Source of the DNA: Oscillospiraceae bacterium
Lineage (GTDB): Bacteria; Bacillota; Clostridia; Oscillospirales; UBA929
Direction: 5' to 3'
DNA length: 64,000 nucleotides
Assembly: GCA_009782475.1 (NCBI GenBank)
Contig: WRIZ01000007.1
Location: 1 to 64,000, forward strand
The notes below the pieces were generated by a model, which was given only the letters and a program-made list of their open reading frames with translations, searched no databases and was not told the DNA's origin. Shown piece after piece: positions 56,083 to 64,000 of the stretch (positions within the stretch are counted from its first letter, which is position 1; every line of letters begins with the position of its first letter). Made by a program: the position numbers and the translations under genes.

Positions 56083-56318
56083 ACCTTCTTCCATCCAGAC
56101 TGTAACTGTCGGCACCGGAATCACACCGGTTCAGCGGAAATATTCCGCTCGCGGGCTTTGAATGTCGCGCTCTGTGCGCGGTTCACGGGCGGTTGCGGAA
56201 ACCTCTCCGGTTACGTTCGCAGGCTCACTAGACCTGCGAGGTGTTCCGCTCCCTGTGACCCGACAGAGCAGCTCTCTTCTTACCGCCGGTGGGGACTTTC
56301 ACCCCGCCCTGAAGATGT
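56083..56318 (-). promoter_or_regulatory. FMN riboswitch (RFN element) with oversized variable arm
   Basis: The conserved RFN boxes occur in order on the minus strand: CTTCAGGGCGGGGTGAAAGT, CCCCACCGGCGGTA, AGCCCGCGAGCG, CCGGTGTGATTCCGGTGCCGACAGT and AGTCTGGATGGAAGAAGG. The aptamer is complete, but the variable arm between GGCGGTA and AGCCCGCGAGC is about 125 nt instead of roughly 20, because it contains structured repeat copy B. FMN should end transcription of ribU at 56024-56057. Confidence 0.92.
56163..56280 (-). repeat. Structured repeat element, copy B (inside FMN riboswitch)
   Basis: Minus strand: AGAGCTGCTCTGT and CGGGTCAC pair with GTGAACCG and ACAGAGCGCGACA, with an unpaired CGC in the 3' strand as in copy A. 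The outer stem is GCTCTGT/ACAGAGC here versus GCTCCAT/ATGGAGC in copy A, a compensated change at two pairs. The apex holds nested hairpins (GCGGAA/TTCCGC, CGCAGG/CCTGCG) absent from copy A. Confidence 0.78.
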
Positions 56319-56335
56319 ATTTACTTTTGGACTGC

Positions 56336-57286
56336 TTACGCGATCTGCGGGATGTCGATCACAACGCCGCTGCCGATTTGGTTGAAGGTATAGTTCATGA
56401 TCATTTCCATGTCGACCGTTTCACCCATAACCGACATATCCATCTTCATGGCCATCCGCATGGATTTCAGGTTGCCGCTGTTGTCGGCAACGGCTTCGAT
56501 GATGACGTCGCCAATGTTCATGTCAACCGACGACATGCCGCCCAGTTCATCCATAGCGTCGCCCATCGAATCAAGCACAAAATCGGAAAGCATGGAACCG
56601 TCCACAATGATGGTGATCTTTTCGCCGCCGCTCACCGTTGTTGTTTCCACCGATTTGATGGCTTCTTCCTCAAAATCAGGCAAATTGACGGTGCTGTCCA
56701 TCTGCGTGTTGAGCTGATCCATCAGTTCATTCATATCAAACCCCATATCGGCCGCGCTTTCGCCTCTCACCGGGATTTCCTCGCCGTTCATGGCAAAATA
56801 CTCTATGAGGCCGTTGGTGTTGAGAATCATTTCAATCTCTTCACCCTGCATTTCCATGATGTAATACAGCTTTGCCCCGTCAAAGATCATCTCCATATAG
56901 ATGTCTTCCCCGTACATATCCATGTTCATCACCATGGCGAGTTTTTCTACGCCGTCTTCGATGACCATCTTCATATTGCCGTCCATACGCATGGATACAT
57001 TTTCAAACCCGGCTTTCATACGGATGTCCATATCGAAATCCACGTCAAATTGCGTGTCGTCTCCATCGCTGTTAAGCCCTTCCATCCAGTTTGTGTATGT
57101 GGTATGGGCTTTGCTCTTTGTCATACCCGACAGCAAAGCGTCTTCCTTTTTGCCGTCTTTCTCTTCCGGGCTGTTTTTGCCGCCGAAACCGCCTCCCGAA
57201 GAGCCGCCTCCCGACGTATCGTTTGCGCATGCTGCCATCAACAACGACAAAACAATGACGAGCGCGAGAATGGTTTTTCTTCTCAT
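56336..57286 (-). CDS. Methionine-rich lipoprotein
   Basis: 316 residues. Signal peptide with lipobox LSLLMAACA, a Gly/Ser linker (GGGSSGGGFGG) and a domain full of alternating Met and charged residues, for example MRMDGNMKMVIEDGVEKLAMVMNMDMYGEDIYMEM. The overall plan resembles LppX/LolA-like or DUF6612 lipoproteins with a curved beta sheet, and I cannot go further. It ends just upstream of the ribU riboswitch and starts beyond a short gap from uvrA. Confidence 0.7.
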   Translation of the reverse strand: MRRKTILALVIVLSLLMAACANDTSGGGSSGGGFGGKNSPEEKDGKKEDALLSGMTKSKAHTTYTNWMEGLNSDGDDTQFDVDFDMDIRMKAGFENVSMRMDGNMKMVIEDGVEKLAMVMNMDMYGEDIYMEMIFDGAKLYYIMEMQGEEIEMILNTNGLIEYFAMNGEEIPVRGESAADMGFDMNELMDQLNTQMDSTVNLPDFEEEAIKSVETTTVSGGEKITIIVDGSMLSDFVLDSMGDAMDELGGMSSVDMNIGDVIIEAVADNSGNLKSMRMAMKMDMSVMGETVDMEMIMNYTFNQIGSGVVIDIPQIA

Positions 57287-57342
57287 AGCGATCCCTCTTT
57301 CCTCATATTTGAGTTTTCCCCTTAGGGATCATTATAACGGCA

Positions 57343-60183
57343 TCATTTCGTTTTGTCAAGGAGGGCTTCTTTCAAAAACTGCCCCGTATACGACACCTCA
57401 CAGGCCGCCACCTCTTCCGGCGTGCCTTGCGCGACGATTTCGCCGCCTCCCCCGCCGCCTTCGGGACCGAGGTCGATGACATGGTCGGCCGTTTTGATGA
57501 CCTCAAGGTTGTGCTCAATGACCAAAACGGTATTGCCGCCTTCCACCAGCCTCCCCAGCACCTCGATCAGGCGGTGGGTGTCGGCGATGTGCAGCCCGGT
57601 GGTCGGCTCATCAAGGATGTAGATGGTGCTTCCGGTGCCGCGTTTGGAAAGCTCGGTCGCCAGTTTCACCCGCTGCGCCTCGCCGCCCGACAGCGTCGTC
57701 GAGGGCTGACCCAGCTTGATATACCCCAGCCCCACCTCGCAGAGGGTTTGGATTTTGCGGTGTATCCGGGGGATGGGCGCGAAAAACTCCAACGCTTCGG
57801 CGCAGGTCATGTCGAGGACTTCGTGGATATTCTTGGTTTTATAACGCACTTCCAGCGTCTCGCGGTTGTAGCGTTTGCCTTTGCATACATCACAGGGGAT
57901 GTAGATGTCGGGCAGGAAGTGCATCTCAATTTTAATCAGCCCGTCGCCCGCGCAGGCTTCGCACCGCCCGCCGCGTGTGTTGAACGAAAACCGCCCTGGG
58001 CCGTAGCCGCGTATCTTTGCGTCCGGGGTGGCGGCGAACAGGTCGCGGATGTCGGAGAACAGCCCGGTATAGGTCGCCGGGTTGCTTCGGGGCGTCCGCC
58101 CGATGGGGGATTGGTCGATGTCGATGACTTTGTCGAGGTGTTCCAGCCCTTCGATGCGGTCGTGCGCGCCGGGGCGGGTACGGGCACGGTTAAGTGATCC
58201 GGCGAGGGCTTTATACAGAATGTGGTTGACCAGTGAGCTCTTGCCCGAGCCGGAAACGCCTGTGATACAGGTTTGGCAGCCGAGCGGAATGGAAACGTCA
58301 ATGTTTTTCAGGTTGTTCTCCCGCGCGCCGCGGACGGTCAGCGTTTTGCCGTTCCCTTTGTGCCGGACGGCAGGGACGGGGACGGACTGTTTGCCCGAGA
58401 GGTATTGCCCGGTGACCGAGCCGGGGCAGTCCATAATCTCCTGAAGTGTCCCGGCGGCGACGACTTCGCCGCCCTGAACGCCCGCGCCGGGGCCGACGTC
58501 AACGATGTAATCGGCTTCCAGCATGGTTTCCTCGTCATGCTCGACAACGAGGAGGGTGTTGCCGAGGTCGCGCAGGCGTTTGAGGGTGGCCAGCAGCTTT
58601 TTGTTGTCCCGCTGGTGAAGACCAATCGACGGCTCGTCGAGGATATACAAAACCCCCATCAGCGACGAACCGATTTGAGTCGCCAGCCTGATCCGCTGGC
58701 TCTCGCCGCCCGACAAACTGCCCGACTGGCGCGAGAGGGTAAGGTATTCCAGCCCGACCGAACGCAGGAATCCCAGCCGTTCGCGGATTTCTTTCAGGAT
58801 ACGGTCGGCAATCAGGCTCTCTTGGGTGGTAAACTCCACCGTATCCCAAAAGGCCAGCGCGTCGGTGACCGGCTTTAAGGCGTATTCGGAAATGTCCAGC
58901 CCCCCCACAGTGACGGCAAGGCTCTCTTTTTTCAGCCGTTTGCCTTTACACTCGGGGCAGGGAACGGGCGACATCATCTCCTCGATGTGCTGGCGTGAGC
59001 CGTCGGACTGGGTGTCGCGGTAGCGGCGTTCGAGGTTGTTGACCAGCCCCTCGAAAGCGTGGCGGTGGATGCCGGTCGAGCCGTTGGCCTTGATGTAAGG
59101 CAGGTCGAGCTTGACGCCTTTGGTGCCGTACATCAGCGCGTCGAAGGCTTCCTCCGGGATGTCGCACACCGGGGTGTCGAGCGAGAAATCATACCGTTTG
59201 GACAGGCCGCCGAAATACATGCGGGCGATAGAGTTGTCGTCGGCTCCGTTCCACCCGCCCGCGACGACGGCACCGCCGCTCAAGGACAGCGACATATCGG
59301 GGATGACCCGGTCGGGGTCGACCTTCAAATGCGCGCCCAGCCCCATACACTTGGGACAGGAGCCATAAGGGTTGTTGAACGAGAACATGCGCGGCGTCAG
59401 CTCTTCCATCGAGACGCCGCAGTCTTCGCAGGCGTAATTCTGCGAAAAGAGCAGCTCTTTCTCGCCCGGGCCGATGTCGATGATGATCAGCCCGCCCGAC
59501 AGCCCGGCCGCGATCTCGGTTGAGTCGGTCAACCGCTGCTGGATGTCGGACTTGATGACAAGGCGGTCGATGACGATCTCAATGTTATGCTTCTTGTTTT
59601 TATCCAGCGTGATCGTCTCGGTCAGGTCGTACATGCTCCCGTCGACGCGGACGCGGGTAAACCCGCTCTTTCTCGCGTCGGTGAACACCTTGGTATACTC
59701 GCCCTTGCGGGCGCGAACCACCGGCGCGAGGATTTGGATGCGCGACGATTCAGGCAACGCCATTACCTGATCGATGATCTGATCGATGGTCTGCTGATGG
59801 ATGACCTTCCCGCAGCGCGGGCAATGGGGGATGCCCACCCTTGCCCAAAGCAGGCGCAGGTAGTCGTATATCTCGGTGACCGTCCCCACCGTGGAGCGCG
59901 GGTTTTTGCTGGTGGTCTTTTGGTCGATGGAGATGGCCGGGCTGAGGCCGTCGATGTAGTCGACGTCGGGCTTCTCCATCTGCCCCAAAAACTGCCGGGC
60001 ATACGCCGACAGGCTCTCCACATACCGCCGCTGCCCTTCGGCGTAGATGGTATCGAACGCCAGCGAACTCTTCCCCGACCCGGACAGCCCGGTTAGAACG
60101 ACCAGCTTGTCCCGCGGGATCTCGACGTCGATGTTTTTCAGGTTATGCTCGCGCGCGCCTTTGACAAAGATTGAATTTCGCAT
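57343..60183 (-). CDS. uvrA: UvrABC nucleotide excision repair subunit A
   Basis: 946 residues, normal length. Two ABC ATPase modules: Walker [17 protein letters not shown] and [17 protein letters not shown]; signatures [16 protein letters not shown] and [13 protein letters not shown]; Walker [12 protein letters not shown] and [11 protein letters not shown]. Three zinc motifs ([17 protein letters not shown]...CDVC). It detects DNA lesions with UvrB, encoded 3 kb away on the same strand. ATG at 60183 with AAGGGG. Confidence 0.97.
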   Translation of the reverse strand: MRNSIFVKGAREHNLKNIDVEIPRDKLVVLTGLSGSGKSSLAFDTIYAEGQRRYVESLSAYARQFLGQMEKPDVDYIDGLSPAISIDQKTTSKNPRSTVGTVTEIYDYLRLLWARVGIPHCPRCGKVIHQQTIDQIIDQVMALPESSRIQILAPVVRARKGEYTKVFTDARKSGFTRVRVDGSMYDLTETITLDKNKKHNIEIVIDRLVIKSDIQQRLTDSTEIAAGLSGGLIIIDIGPGEKELLFSQNYACEDCGVSMEELTPRMFSFNNPYGSCPKCMGLGAHLKVDPDRVIPDMSLSLSGGAVVAGGWNGADDNSIARMYFGGLSKRYDFSLDTPVCDIPEEAFDALMYGTKGVKLDLPYIKANGSTGIHRHAFEGLVNNLERRYRDTQSDGSRQHIEEMMSPVPCPECKGKRLKKESLAVTVGGLDISEYALKPVTDALAFWDTVEFTTQESLIADRILKEIRERLGFLRSVGLEYLTLSRQSGSLSGGESQRIRLATQIGSSLMGVLYILDEPSIGLHQRDNKKLLATLKRLRDLGNTLLVVEHDEETMLEADYIVDVGPGAGVQGGEVVAAGTLQEIMDCPGSVTGQYLSGKQSVPVPAVRHKGNGKTLTVRGARENNLKNIDVSIPLGCQTCITGVSGSGKSSLVNHILYKALAGSLNRARTRPGAHDRIEGLEHLDKVIDIDQSPIGRTPRSNPATYTGLFSDIRDLFAATPDAKIRGYGPGRFSFNTRGGRCEACAGDGLIKIEMHFLPDIYIPCDVCKGKRYNRETLEVRYKTKNIHEVLDMTCAEALEFFAPIPRIHRKIQTLCEVGLGYIKLGQPSTTLSGGEAQRVKLATELSKRGTGSTIYILDEPTTGLHIADTHRLIEVLGRLVEGGNTVLVIEHNLEVIKTADHVIDLGPEGGGGGGEIVAQGTPEEVAACEVSYTGQFLKEALLDKTK

Positions 60184-60213
60184 GTTTGACCCCTTGACTA
60201 TCATTTGAATTTT

Positions 60214-61095
60214 TTAGTGATGATAAACTCCCTCAATACGGGTGGCAGCCTTGCCGCCGAAACGTATGCAATCATTCATATATACCAGCTTCACGGTGTT
60301 GTAAATCCGATCGGCACCGCCTTGCTCGATCGTTATCGGGCTGCCGTCCCATACCTTGTTTTTGAGCATGTAATAGCCAAACGCGCTGTTCCCCGAACCG
60401 GTGGCAGGGTCTTCCAAATAACCAAATTTCGGTGCGAATACGCGTGTACGCGCTTTGTTTTGCGGATTTTCTGTTTCAAGCGAGAAAATCAATGTTATAT
60501 CAATTTGTTGATTTAAGCAAAAGGTTTTCAAGATTTGCTCATCCGGGAAAATGCTTATCTCATCTTTCAACGCGGTCATCGGAACGATCAGTGTTTTCAA
60601 TCCCGCATCGATGACGTCAACAGGATACGAATTGGAGATTTGATTCTTTTGAAGCGATAAAGCCTCCGACACCTCATCTATACTTAACTCCGTTCCGATA
60701 TGCCGAGGCTTGGGGGCGGATATATAAACCGCATCTTGTGTTTCAATCTCATTATACACCGTAAGGACGCCTTTTTTACCCGCGTAAATTGTGATTTCTT
60801 TCTTTTCCAGCAGAGCGGGATTCCCTTTGATGAGGTCATACATACACGCAACGGTGCCGTGCCCGCAAAAATCGACTTCACATTCGGAAGAATAGTATGT
60901 AAGCTCAAAAGAACGATCCGGTTTCGTCCGGCAATAAACAACCTCAGAAATAAAACCTTTATGCCGCTTTGCGATATGCAGCATGTCGGCTTCGCTCAAA
61001 GACTGCCCTTCTTTCAAATAGATACAAGCCGCCGGATTGCCCAATGATTCCCCGGAGGTAAAAGCATCTATTTTTTTATACCCGTATGGTTTCAT
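60214..61095 (-). CDS. PhzF-family isomerase-like protein
   Basis: 293 residues. The family motifs AFTSGESLGNPAACIYL, the catalytic Glu in GFISEVVY, DFCGHGTVACMYDL and EDPATGSGNSAFGYYM are present. PhzF proteins have diaminopimelate-epimerase folds and isomerise small metabolites; the substrate here is unknown. It follows the cupin gene by 3 nt. Confidence 0.92.
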   Translation of the reverse strand: MKPYGYKKIDAFTSGESLGNPAACIYLKEGQSLSEADMLHIAKRHKGFISEVVYCRTKPDRSFELTYYSSECEVDFCGHGTVACMYDLIKGNPALLEKKEITIYAGKKGVLTVYNEIETQDAVYISAPKPRHIGTELSIDEVSEALSLQKNQISNSYPVDVIDAGLKTLIVPMTALKDEISIFPDEQILKTFCLNQQIDITLIFSLETENPQNKARTRVFAPKFGYLEDPATGSGNSAFGYYMLKNKVWDGSPITIEQGGADRIYNTVKLVYMNDCIRFGGKAATRIEGVYHH

Positions 61096-61098
61096 CCT

Positions 61099-61551
61099 TT
61101 ATTCACCGTCGTAATACTCCACGCCGCTGTCCAGTCGGTAGTTGTCATATATCCCGTCGGCTCTTACGCCCAGCTTTTTAGAATGGGGATAATATACGAT
61201 TTCCGGTCTGATATGAGTATCCACATCTAGATAGATTAGATCCTCCGTCTCCGAAGTGTTTGTGATTTTGTGCGCGCCCTCCTTCACAGCCGGGCAGACG
61301 ATGACGTCTCCCGCCGCAATAGGGCGGCGTTCCTCAAAGGTTTCCAAAACCCCGCTCCCGGAAATCACATAAAAAACCTCTTCGTTGGCGGTGTGGTAAT
61401 GAAAAGGATAGTTCGATTTGCCGGGTGACAGCGTATAAAACGCCGTTTTCATTTGACTGTACGACACTTCATGCATGGTATATTCATACTGGTTGTGTTC
61501 GTGGTGTTTGGGCGTGATTGTCTCTCTGTTAGTGATGATGATCTCGTTCAT
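61099..61551 (-). CDS. Cupin-domain protein
   Basis: 150 residues. One cupin barrel: motif 1 PFHYHTANEEVFYVISGSGV with two His and a Glu, motif 2 AGDVIVCPAVKEGAHKITN. It is likely a metal-binding small-molecule enzyme or sensor. The short gap to phzF suggests a joint pathway. Confidence 0.9.
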   Translation of the reverse strand: MNEIIITNRETITPKHHEHNQYEYTMHEVSYSQMKTAFYTLSPGKSNYPFHYHTANEEVFYVISGSGVLETFEERRPIAAGDVIVCPAVKEGAHKITNTSETEDLIYLDVDTHIRPEIVYYPHSKKLGVRADGIYDNYRLDSGVEYYDGE

Positions 61552-61569
61552 TGTTTCATTTCCTTTCTA

Positions 61570-62055
61570 TTATATATCATTATTTTTATGGATAATTAGC
61601 CCTTTCATATGTTCCAGCGTCGCCGCGTCAGGATCGCGGAGCCGGATGACGAAATGCCCGCAAGTATGATGATACTTTTCTCCGCAAATCACGACGCTGT
61701 GACCGTCGCCGTTGTTGCACATATGAACGCATTTGGTGCAGGGATGAATCCCCGCGATGACCTTTTCTTTGATGTTTTCGTCATTGATAAACTCATTAAG
61801 GTACTCGTCGCGCTGCCCGGAAGGCCAGATATACCAAGACCCGTTATATAATTTCAGATAGCAGACCCGGACTTTACGATAGGTCGCCGACCATGAGTTG
61901 GCCGAGCCCCATTGAGGGTTCATTTTATTTGCCCTTAACCATGAGACGAAATCAAGGGCGTTTTTTAGATTTTCGCCTTTGAGATACCCATTTAGTACAT
62001 CTTCTATTTTGGGACGCACTTTCTTTTGCTCGCGGTACAAGGATTCACTATCCAT
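61570..62055 (-). CDS. Uncharacterised protein with Cys/His cluster
   Basis: 161 residues. The N-terminal two thirds (WLRANKMNPQWGSANSWSATYRKVRVCYLKLYNGSWYIWPSG) look like an alpha-beta domain. The C-terminal part is HPCTKCVHMCNNGDGHSVVICGEKYHHTCGHF, with six Cys and several His spaced to bind one or two metals. No family is assigned. The start overlaps a duplicated sequence derived from the uvrB end. Confidence 0.65.
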   Translation of the reverse strand: MDSESLYREQKKVRPKIEDVLNGYLKGENLKNALDFVSWLRANKMNPQWGSANSWSATYRKVRVCYLKLYNGSWYIWPSGQRDEYLNEFINDENIKEKVIAGIHPCTKCVHMCNNGDGHSVVICGEKYHHTCGHFVIRLRDPDAATLEHMKGLIIHKNNDI

Positions 62056-62085
62056 CTTACCTGTCCCCCTTCAGCTTGATGATTG
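62054..62085. repeat. Direct repeat, copy 2 (hydrolase 3' end)
   Basis: CATNTTACCNGTCCCCCTTCAG, then two variable bases in NTTNATGATT, matches 62890-62921 at 28 of 32 positions. It covers the hydrolase stop, the ribosome site and the start of the next gene. Confidence 0.8.
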
Positions 62086-62892
62086 TAGCTCCACTCTCCA
62101 AATCCAATCCATGATCAGCGCGGCGAAAAGCGGTTCGTTGTCTATCTGTAAGTTATGCCCCGCGCAGTCCACCGCCGCGTACGTTGCCCTCGGAAACATT
62201 TCAACGAGCTTGAACGCGTCCGAGTACCCGACGGCTTGATCCTGCCGTCCCGTGATGATACAGGACGGTTTATGGAACGGGGCTGCCTTCAAGGAATGAT
62301 ACAAAGGAGGGTCGCAATCCCCGTTGAAGTAGTTGGACAGAAATTCTGTATCAGAAATCTGTATCCCCGACAGAATATCAGATTTATATCTGCGGTATGT
62401 CTCCGGGGCCGCGATCACGGCATACTCCAAAAACGCGGCTAAATCCGGGTCGTCTTCCGGCGAGCCCAGTTCCGGCGACTTCCAAATGATCTGTTTCTCA
62501 GGAAGGTTTTGCCGGTCTTGCGTCACACCGGGACAAAGCAGCGCGATGCCGTTGATCCGATCCGGCATTTGGGCGGTCAGCCCCAATGTCAGATACCCGC
62601 CGAATGATTCGCCGATCACTAGGAATTGCCCTTCGGGGAGTACGGCTTGTATAAATCCTGTGAGTATTTCCAATGTATGACGCGCGTTTTGAATCCACCG
62701 GGCCGACGGGGTCTTCCCCATTCCCGGCAAGTCCACATAAATCCTGCGGTAGCTCTGTGTTTGGCTGAATATCGGCTCCAAACATCCCGACATCAGGCGG
62801 TGATCGACCCAATAGCCGTGAATGCACAATACAGGCGTCCCTTCCCCGTATTCTTCGTAGTAAACGGGAAGTTCACGAACGGTACAGTTCAT
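62071..62892 (-). CDS. Alpha/beta hydrolase
   Basis: 273 residues. VLCIHGYWVDHRLM (HG oxyanion motif), nucleophile elbow VIGESFGGYLTLGL, the Asp in TGRQDQAVG and the His in DCAGHNLQ complete the triad. The start (62892) overlaps the end of uvrB, and the last codons fall in a duplicate of the uvrB 3' end. Substrate unknown. Confidence 0.9.
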   Translation of the reverse strand: MNCTVRELPVYYEEYGEGTPVLCIHGYWVDHRLMSGCLEPIFSQTQSYRRIYVDLPGMGKTPSARWIQNARHTLEILTGFIQAVLPEGQFLVIGESFGGYLTLGLTAQMPDRINGIALLCPGVTQDRQNLPEKQIIWKSPELGSPEDDPDLAAFLEYAVIAAPETYRRYKSDILSGIQISDTEFLSNYFNGDCDPPLYHSLKAAPFHKPSCIITGRQDQAVGYSDAFKLVEMFPRATYAAVDCAGHNLQIDNEPLFAALIMDWIWRVELQSSS

Positions 62893-62921
62893 ATTACCCG
62901 TCCCCCTTCAGTTTAATGATT
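62890..62921. repeat. Direct repeat, copy 1 (uvrB 3' end)
   Basis: It encodes the last eight codons of uvrB (IIKLKGDG), its stop, the GGGGGAC ribosome site and the hydrolase start. It matches copy 2, 836 bp away, at 28 of 32 positions. Confidence 0.8.
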
Positions 62922-64000
62922 TGGTCACGCAACAGCGCGGCGTACTCGAACTCCAGCATCTGCGAGGCTTTCTTCATCTCGGCCTCGAGTTTCCGCAACA
63001 GCTCCAACCGTTCTTTTTCGGTCATTTGCGTTCCGTCCGCCTTCTTTTGTGCGTCCGGCTTCTTTGACATCTCGGGCAGGTCGCCCACCTTTTTGATGAT
63101 GGTTTTCGGAACGATGCCGTGTTCCGCGTTATGCGCCATTTGTATACCCCGGCGGCGGTCGGTTTCGCCGATGGCGCGGCGCATCGAGGGGGTGATGCTG
63201 TCGGCGTAGAGGATGACCCGGCCTTCGCTGTTGCGCGCCGCCCGCCCGATGATTTGGATCAAAGACGTTTCGCTTCGTAAAAAGCCCTCTTTGTCGGCGT
63301 CGAGGATGGCGACGAGCGACACCTCGGGCAAGTCAATGCCTTCGCGCAGCAAATTGATGCCGATCAGCACGTCGAAGACGCCCAGCCGCAGGTCGCGGAT
63401 CAGCTCGACCCGCTCCAAGGTGTCGATGCTGTGGTGCAGATACCGCACCTTGACGCCCAGCCGCTGGAAGTGCGCCGTCAGGTCTTCGGCCATCTTTTTG
63501 GTTAGGGTGGTGACCAGCGTCCGCTCTTTGCGTTCGGCGCGCTCGTTGATTTCATGCAGCAGATCGTCGATCTGCCCTTTAACGGGGCGGATGACCACTT
63601 CGGGGTCGATCAGCCCGGTCGGGCGGATGACTTGCTCCACGATTTGCCCGCTCCGCTCGCGCTCGTACGGCCCGGGCGTTGCCGAAACGTAGATGATTTG
63701 ATTGAGTTTATCGTTAAACTCCTCAAAATCGAGCGGGCGGTTGTCAAATGCCGACGGCAAGCGGAACCCGTAGTCGATCAGCACCGCCTTGCGGGAACGG
63801 TCGCCCTTGAACATGCCGCGTACTTGCGGCACGGTGACGTGCGATTCGTCGATCACCAGCAGAAAGTCTTCGGGGAAATAATCGAGCAGGGTAAACGGCG
63901 TAGAGCCGCGCGGCCGCCGGGAGAGGGGGCCGGAATAGTTTTCGATGCCGGAGCAGAACCCCAGCTCGCGGATTGATTCTATGTCATACAATGTGCGCTG
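62894..64000 (-). CDS. uvrB: UvrABC subunit B, C-terminal part (runs off the window)
   Basis: The last 368 codons are inside the window and the frame stays open to base 64000. Helicase motifs [59 protein letters not shown] and QIIGRAARN are present, and the C-terminal UVR motif ([25 protein letters not shown]) binds UvrC. It verifies damage and loads UvrC. Confidence 0.97.
   Translation of the reverse strand, partial: QRTLYDIESIRELGFCSGIENYSGPLSRRPRGSTPFTLLDYFPEDFLLVIDESHVTVPQVRGMFKGDRSRKAVLIDYGFRLPSAFDNRPLDFEEFNDKLNQIIYVSATPGPYERERSGQIVEQVIRPTGLIDPEVVIRPVKGQIDDLLHEINERAERKERTLVTTLTKKMAEDLTAHFQRLGVKVRYLHHSIDTLERVELIRDLRLGVFDVLIGINLLREGIDLPEVSLVAILDADKEGFLRSETSLIQIIGRAARNSEGRVILYADSITPSMRRAIGETDRRRGIQMAHNAEHGIVPKTIIKKVGDLPEMSKKPDAQKKADGTQMTEKERLELLRKLEAEMKKASQMLEFEYAALLRDQIIKLKGDG

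Noticed and set aside
56162-57325. 387-codon plus-strand ORF opposite the Met-rich lipoprotein and riboswitch
   Set aside because: His/Phe-rich composition is the complement of the Met/Asp-rich gene, and its 5' part reads through the riboswitch; no start signal.
59448-59462. AGAGCAGCTCT-like string resembling one end of the structured repeat
   Set aside because: It is inside the uvrA coding sequence, lacks the partner end, the bulge and the stem; chance match.

Overview
The window looks like a chromosomal segment of a moderately GC-rich, flagellated, endospore-lineage Firmicute, most likely an anaerobic Clostridia/Oscillospirales-type bacterium. The support is a CIRCE-controlled groES-groEL, strong AGGAGG-type ribosome sites, sigma-A-like promoters with 17-nt spacers, PRC-barrel YlmC/YmxH and YtaF sporulation-type proteins, RibU with an FMN riboswitch, RecD2 and a Gram-positive CheD/MotE-type flagellar cluster. 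No rRNA, CRISPR array or intact insertion sequence was seen. This placement is inferred from gene content, not from a database search.

Layout: 1-1.4 kb holds a decayed tyrosine integrase next to tRNA-fMet and tRNA-Leu. 1.4-5.1 kb is an accessory patch: an EAL/HDOD protein, a 5'-truncated S51 peptidase, a candidate type I toxin/antisense-RNA cassette, a LnuA-like nucleotidyltransferase and a DUF4160/DUF2442 pair. 5.1-16.3 kb has groEL-groES, a secreted serpin, a lipoprotein, a GH26 glycosidase, a three-gene ABC-2 exporter, a mannitol-dehydrogenase-family enzyme and an XRE regulator with a long palindrome in its leader. 16.3-25.4 kb is an arginine biosynthesis cluster (argG-H-C-J-B, then argD-F) on the minus strand, interrupted by a plus-strand RelB/YoeB module, with an ARG box at the argG promoter. 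25.4-36 kb is a plus-strand chemotaxis/flagellar operon (cheR-cheB-cheD-slt-flgB-flgC-fliE-F-G-H-I-J-motE-like) ending in a fused NAD synthetase whose glutaminase half seems to have lost its catalytic Lys and Cys.

37.8-40 kb carries MazEF, a NIF3 protein and a PIN toxin-like pair. 40-48.5 kb has an AraC/GyrI regulator, a FAD/Rieske oxidoreductase, YtaF, a membrane-anchored GH10 xylanase and a znuA-C-B zinc importer with an associated lipoprotein. 48.5-54.4 kb has a lipase, ThuA, a cytoplasmic GH10, ComF, a ferredoxin and RecD2. 54.4-64 kb has a DUF368 transporter, riboswitch-controlled ribU, a Met-rich lipoprotein, uvrA, PhzF, a cupin, a Cys/His-rich protein, an alpha/beta hydrolase and the 3' part of uvrB.

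The signal most worth pursuing is a structured repeat, present twice on the same strand. One copy fills the argJ-argB gap and the other occupies the variable arm of the ribU FMN riboswitch. The two copies share conserved ends, a conserved 3-nt bulge and stems with compensatory base changes, as expected of a structured RNA or a small mobile hairpin element. Other notable points are the type I toxin-antitoxin candidate, the dead glutaminase domain in the NAD synthetase, the duplication of the uvrB 3' end around the hydrolase gene, and at least five toxin-antitoxin-like modules in 64 kb.
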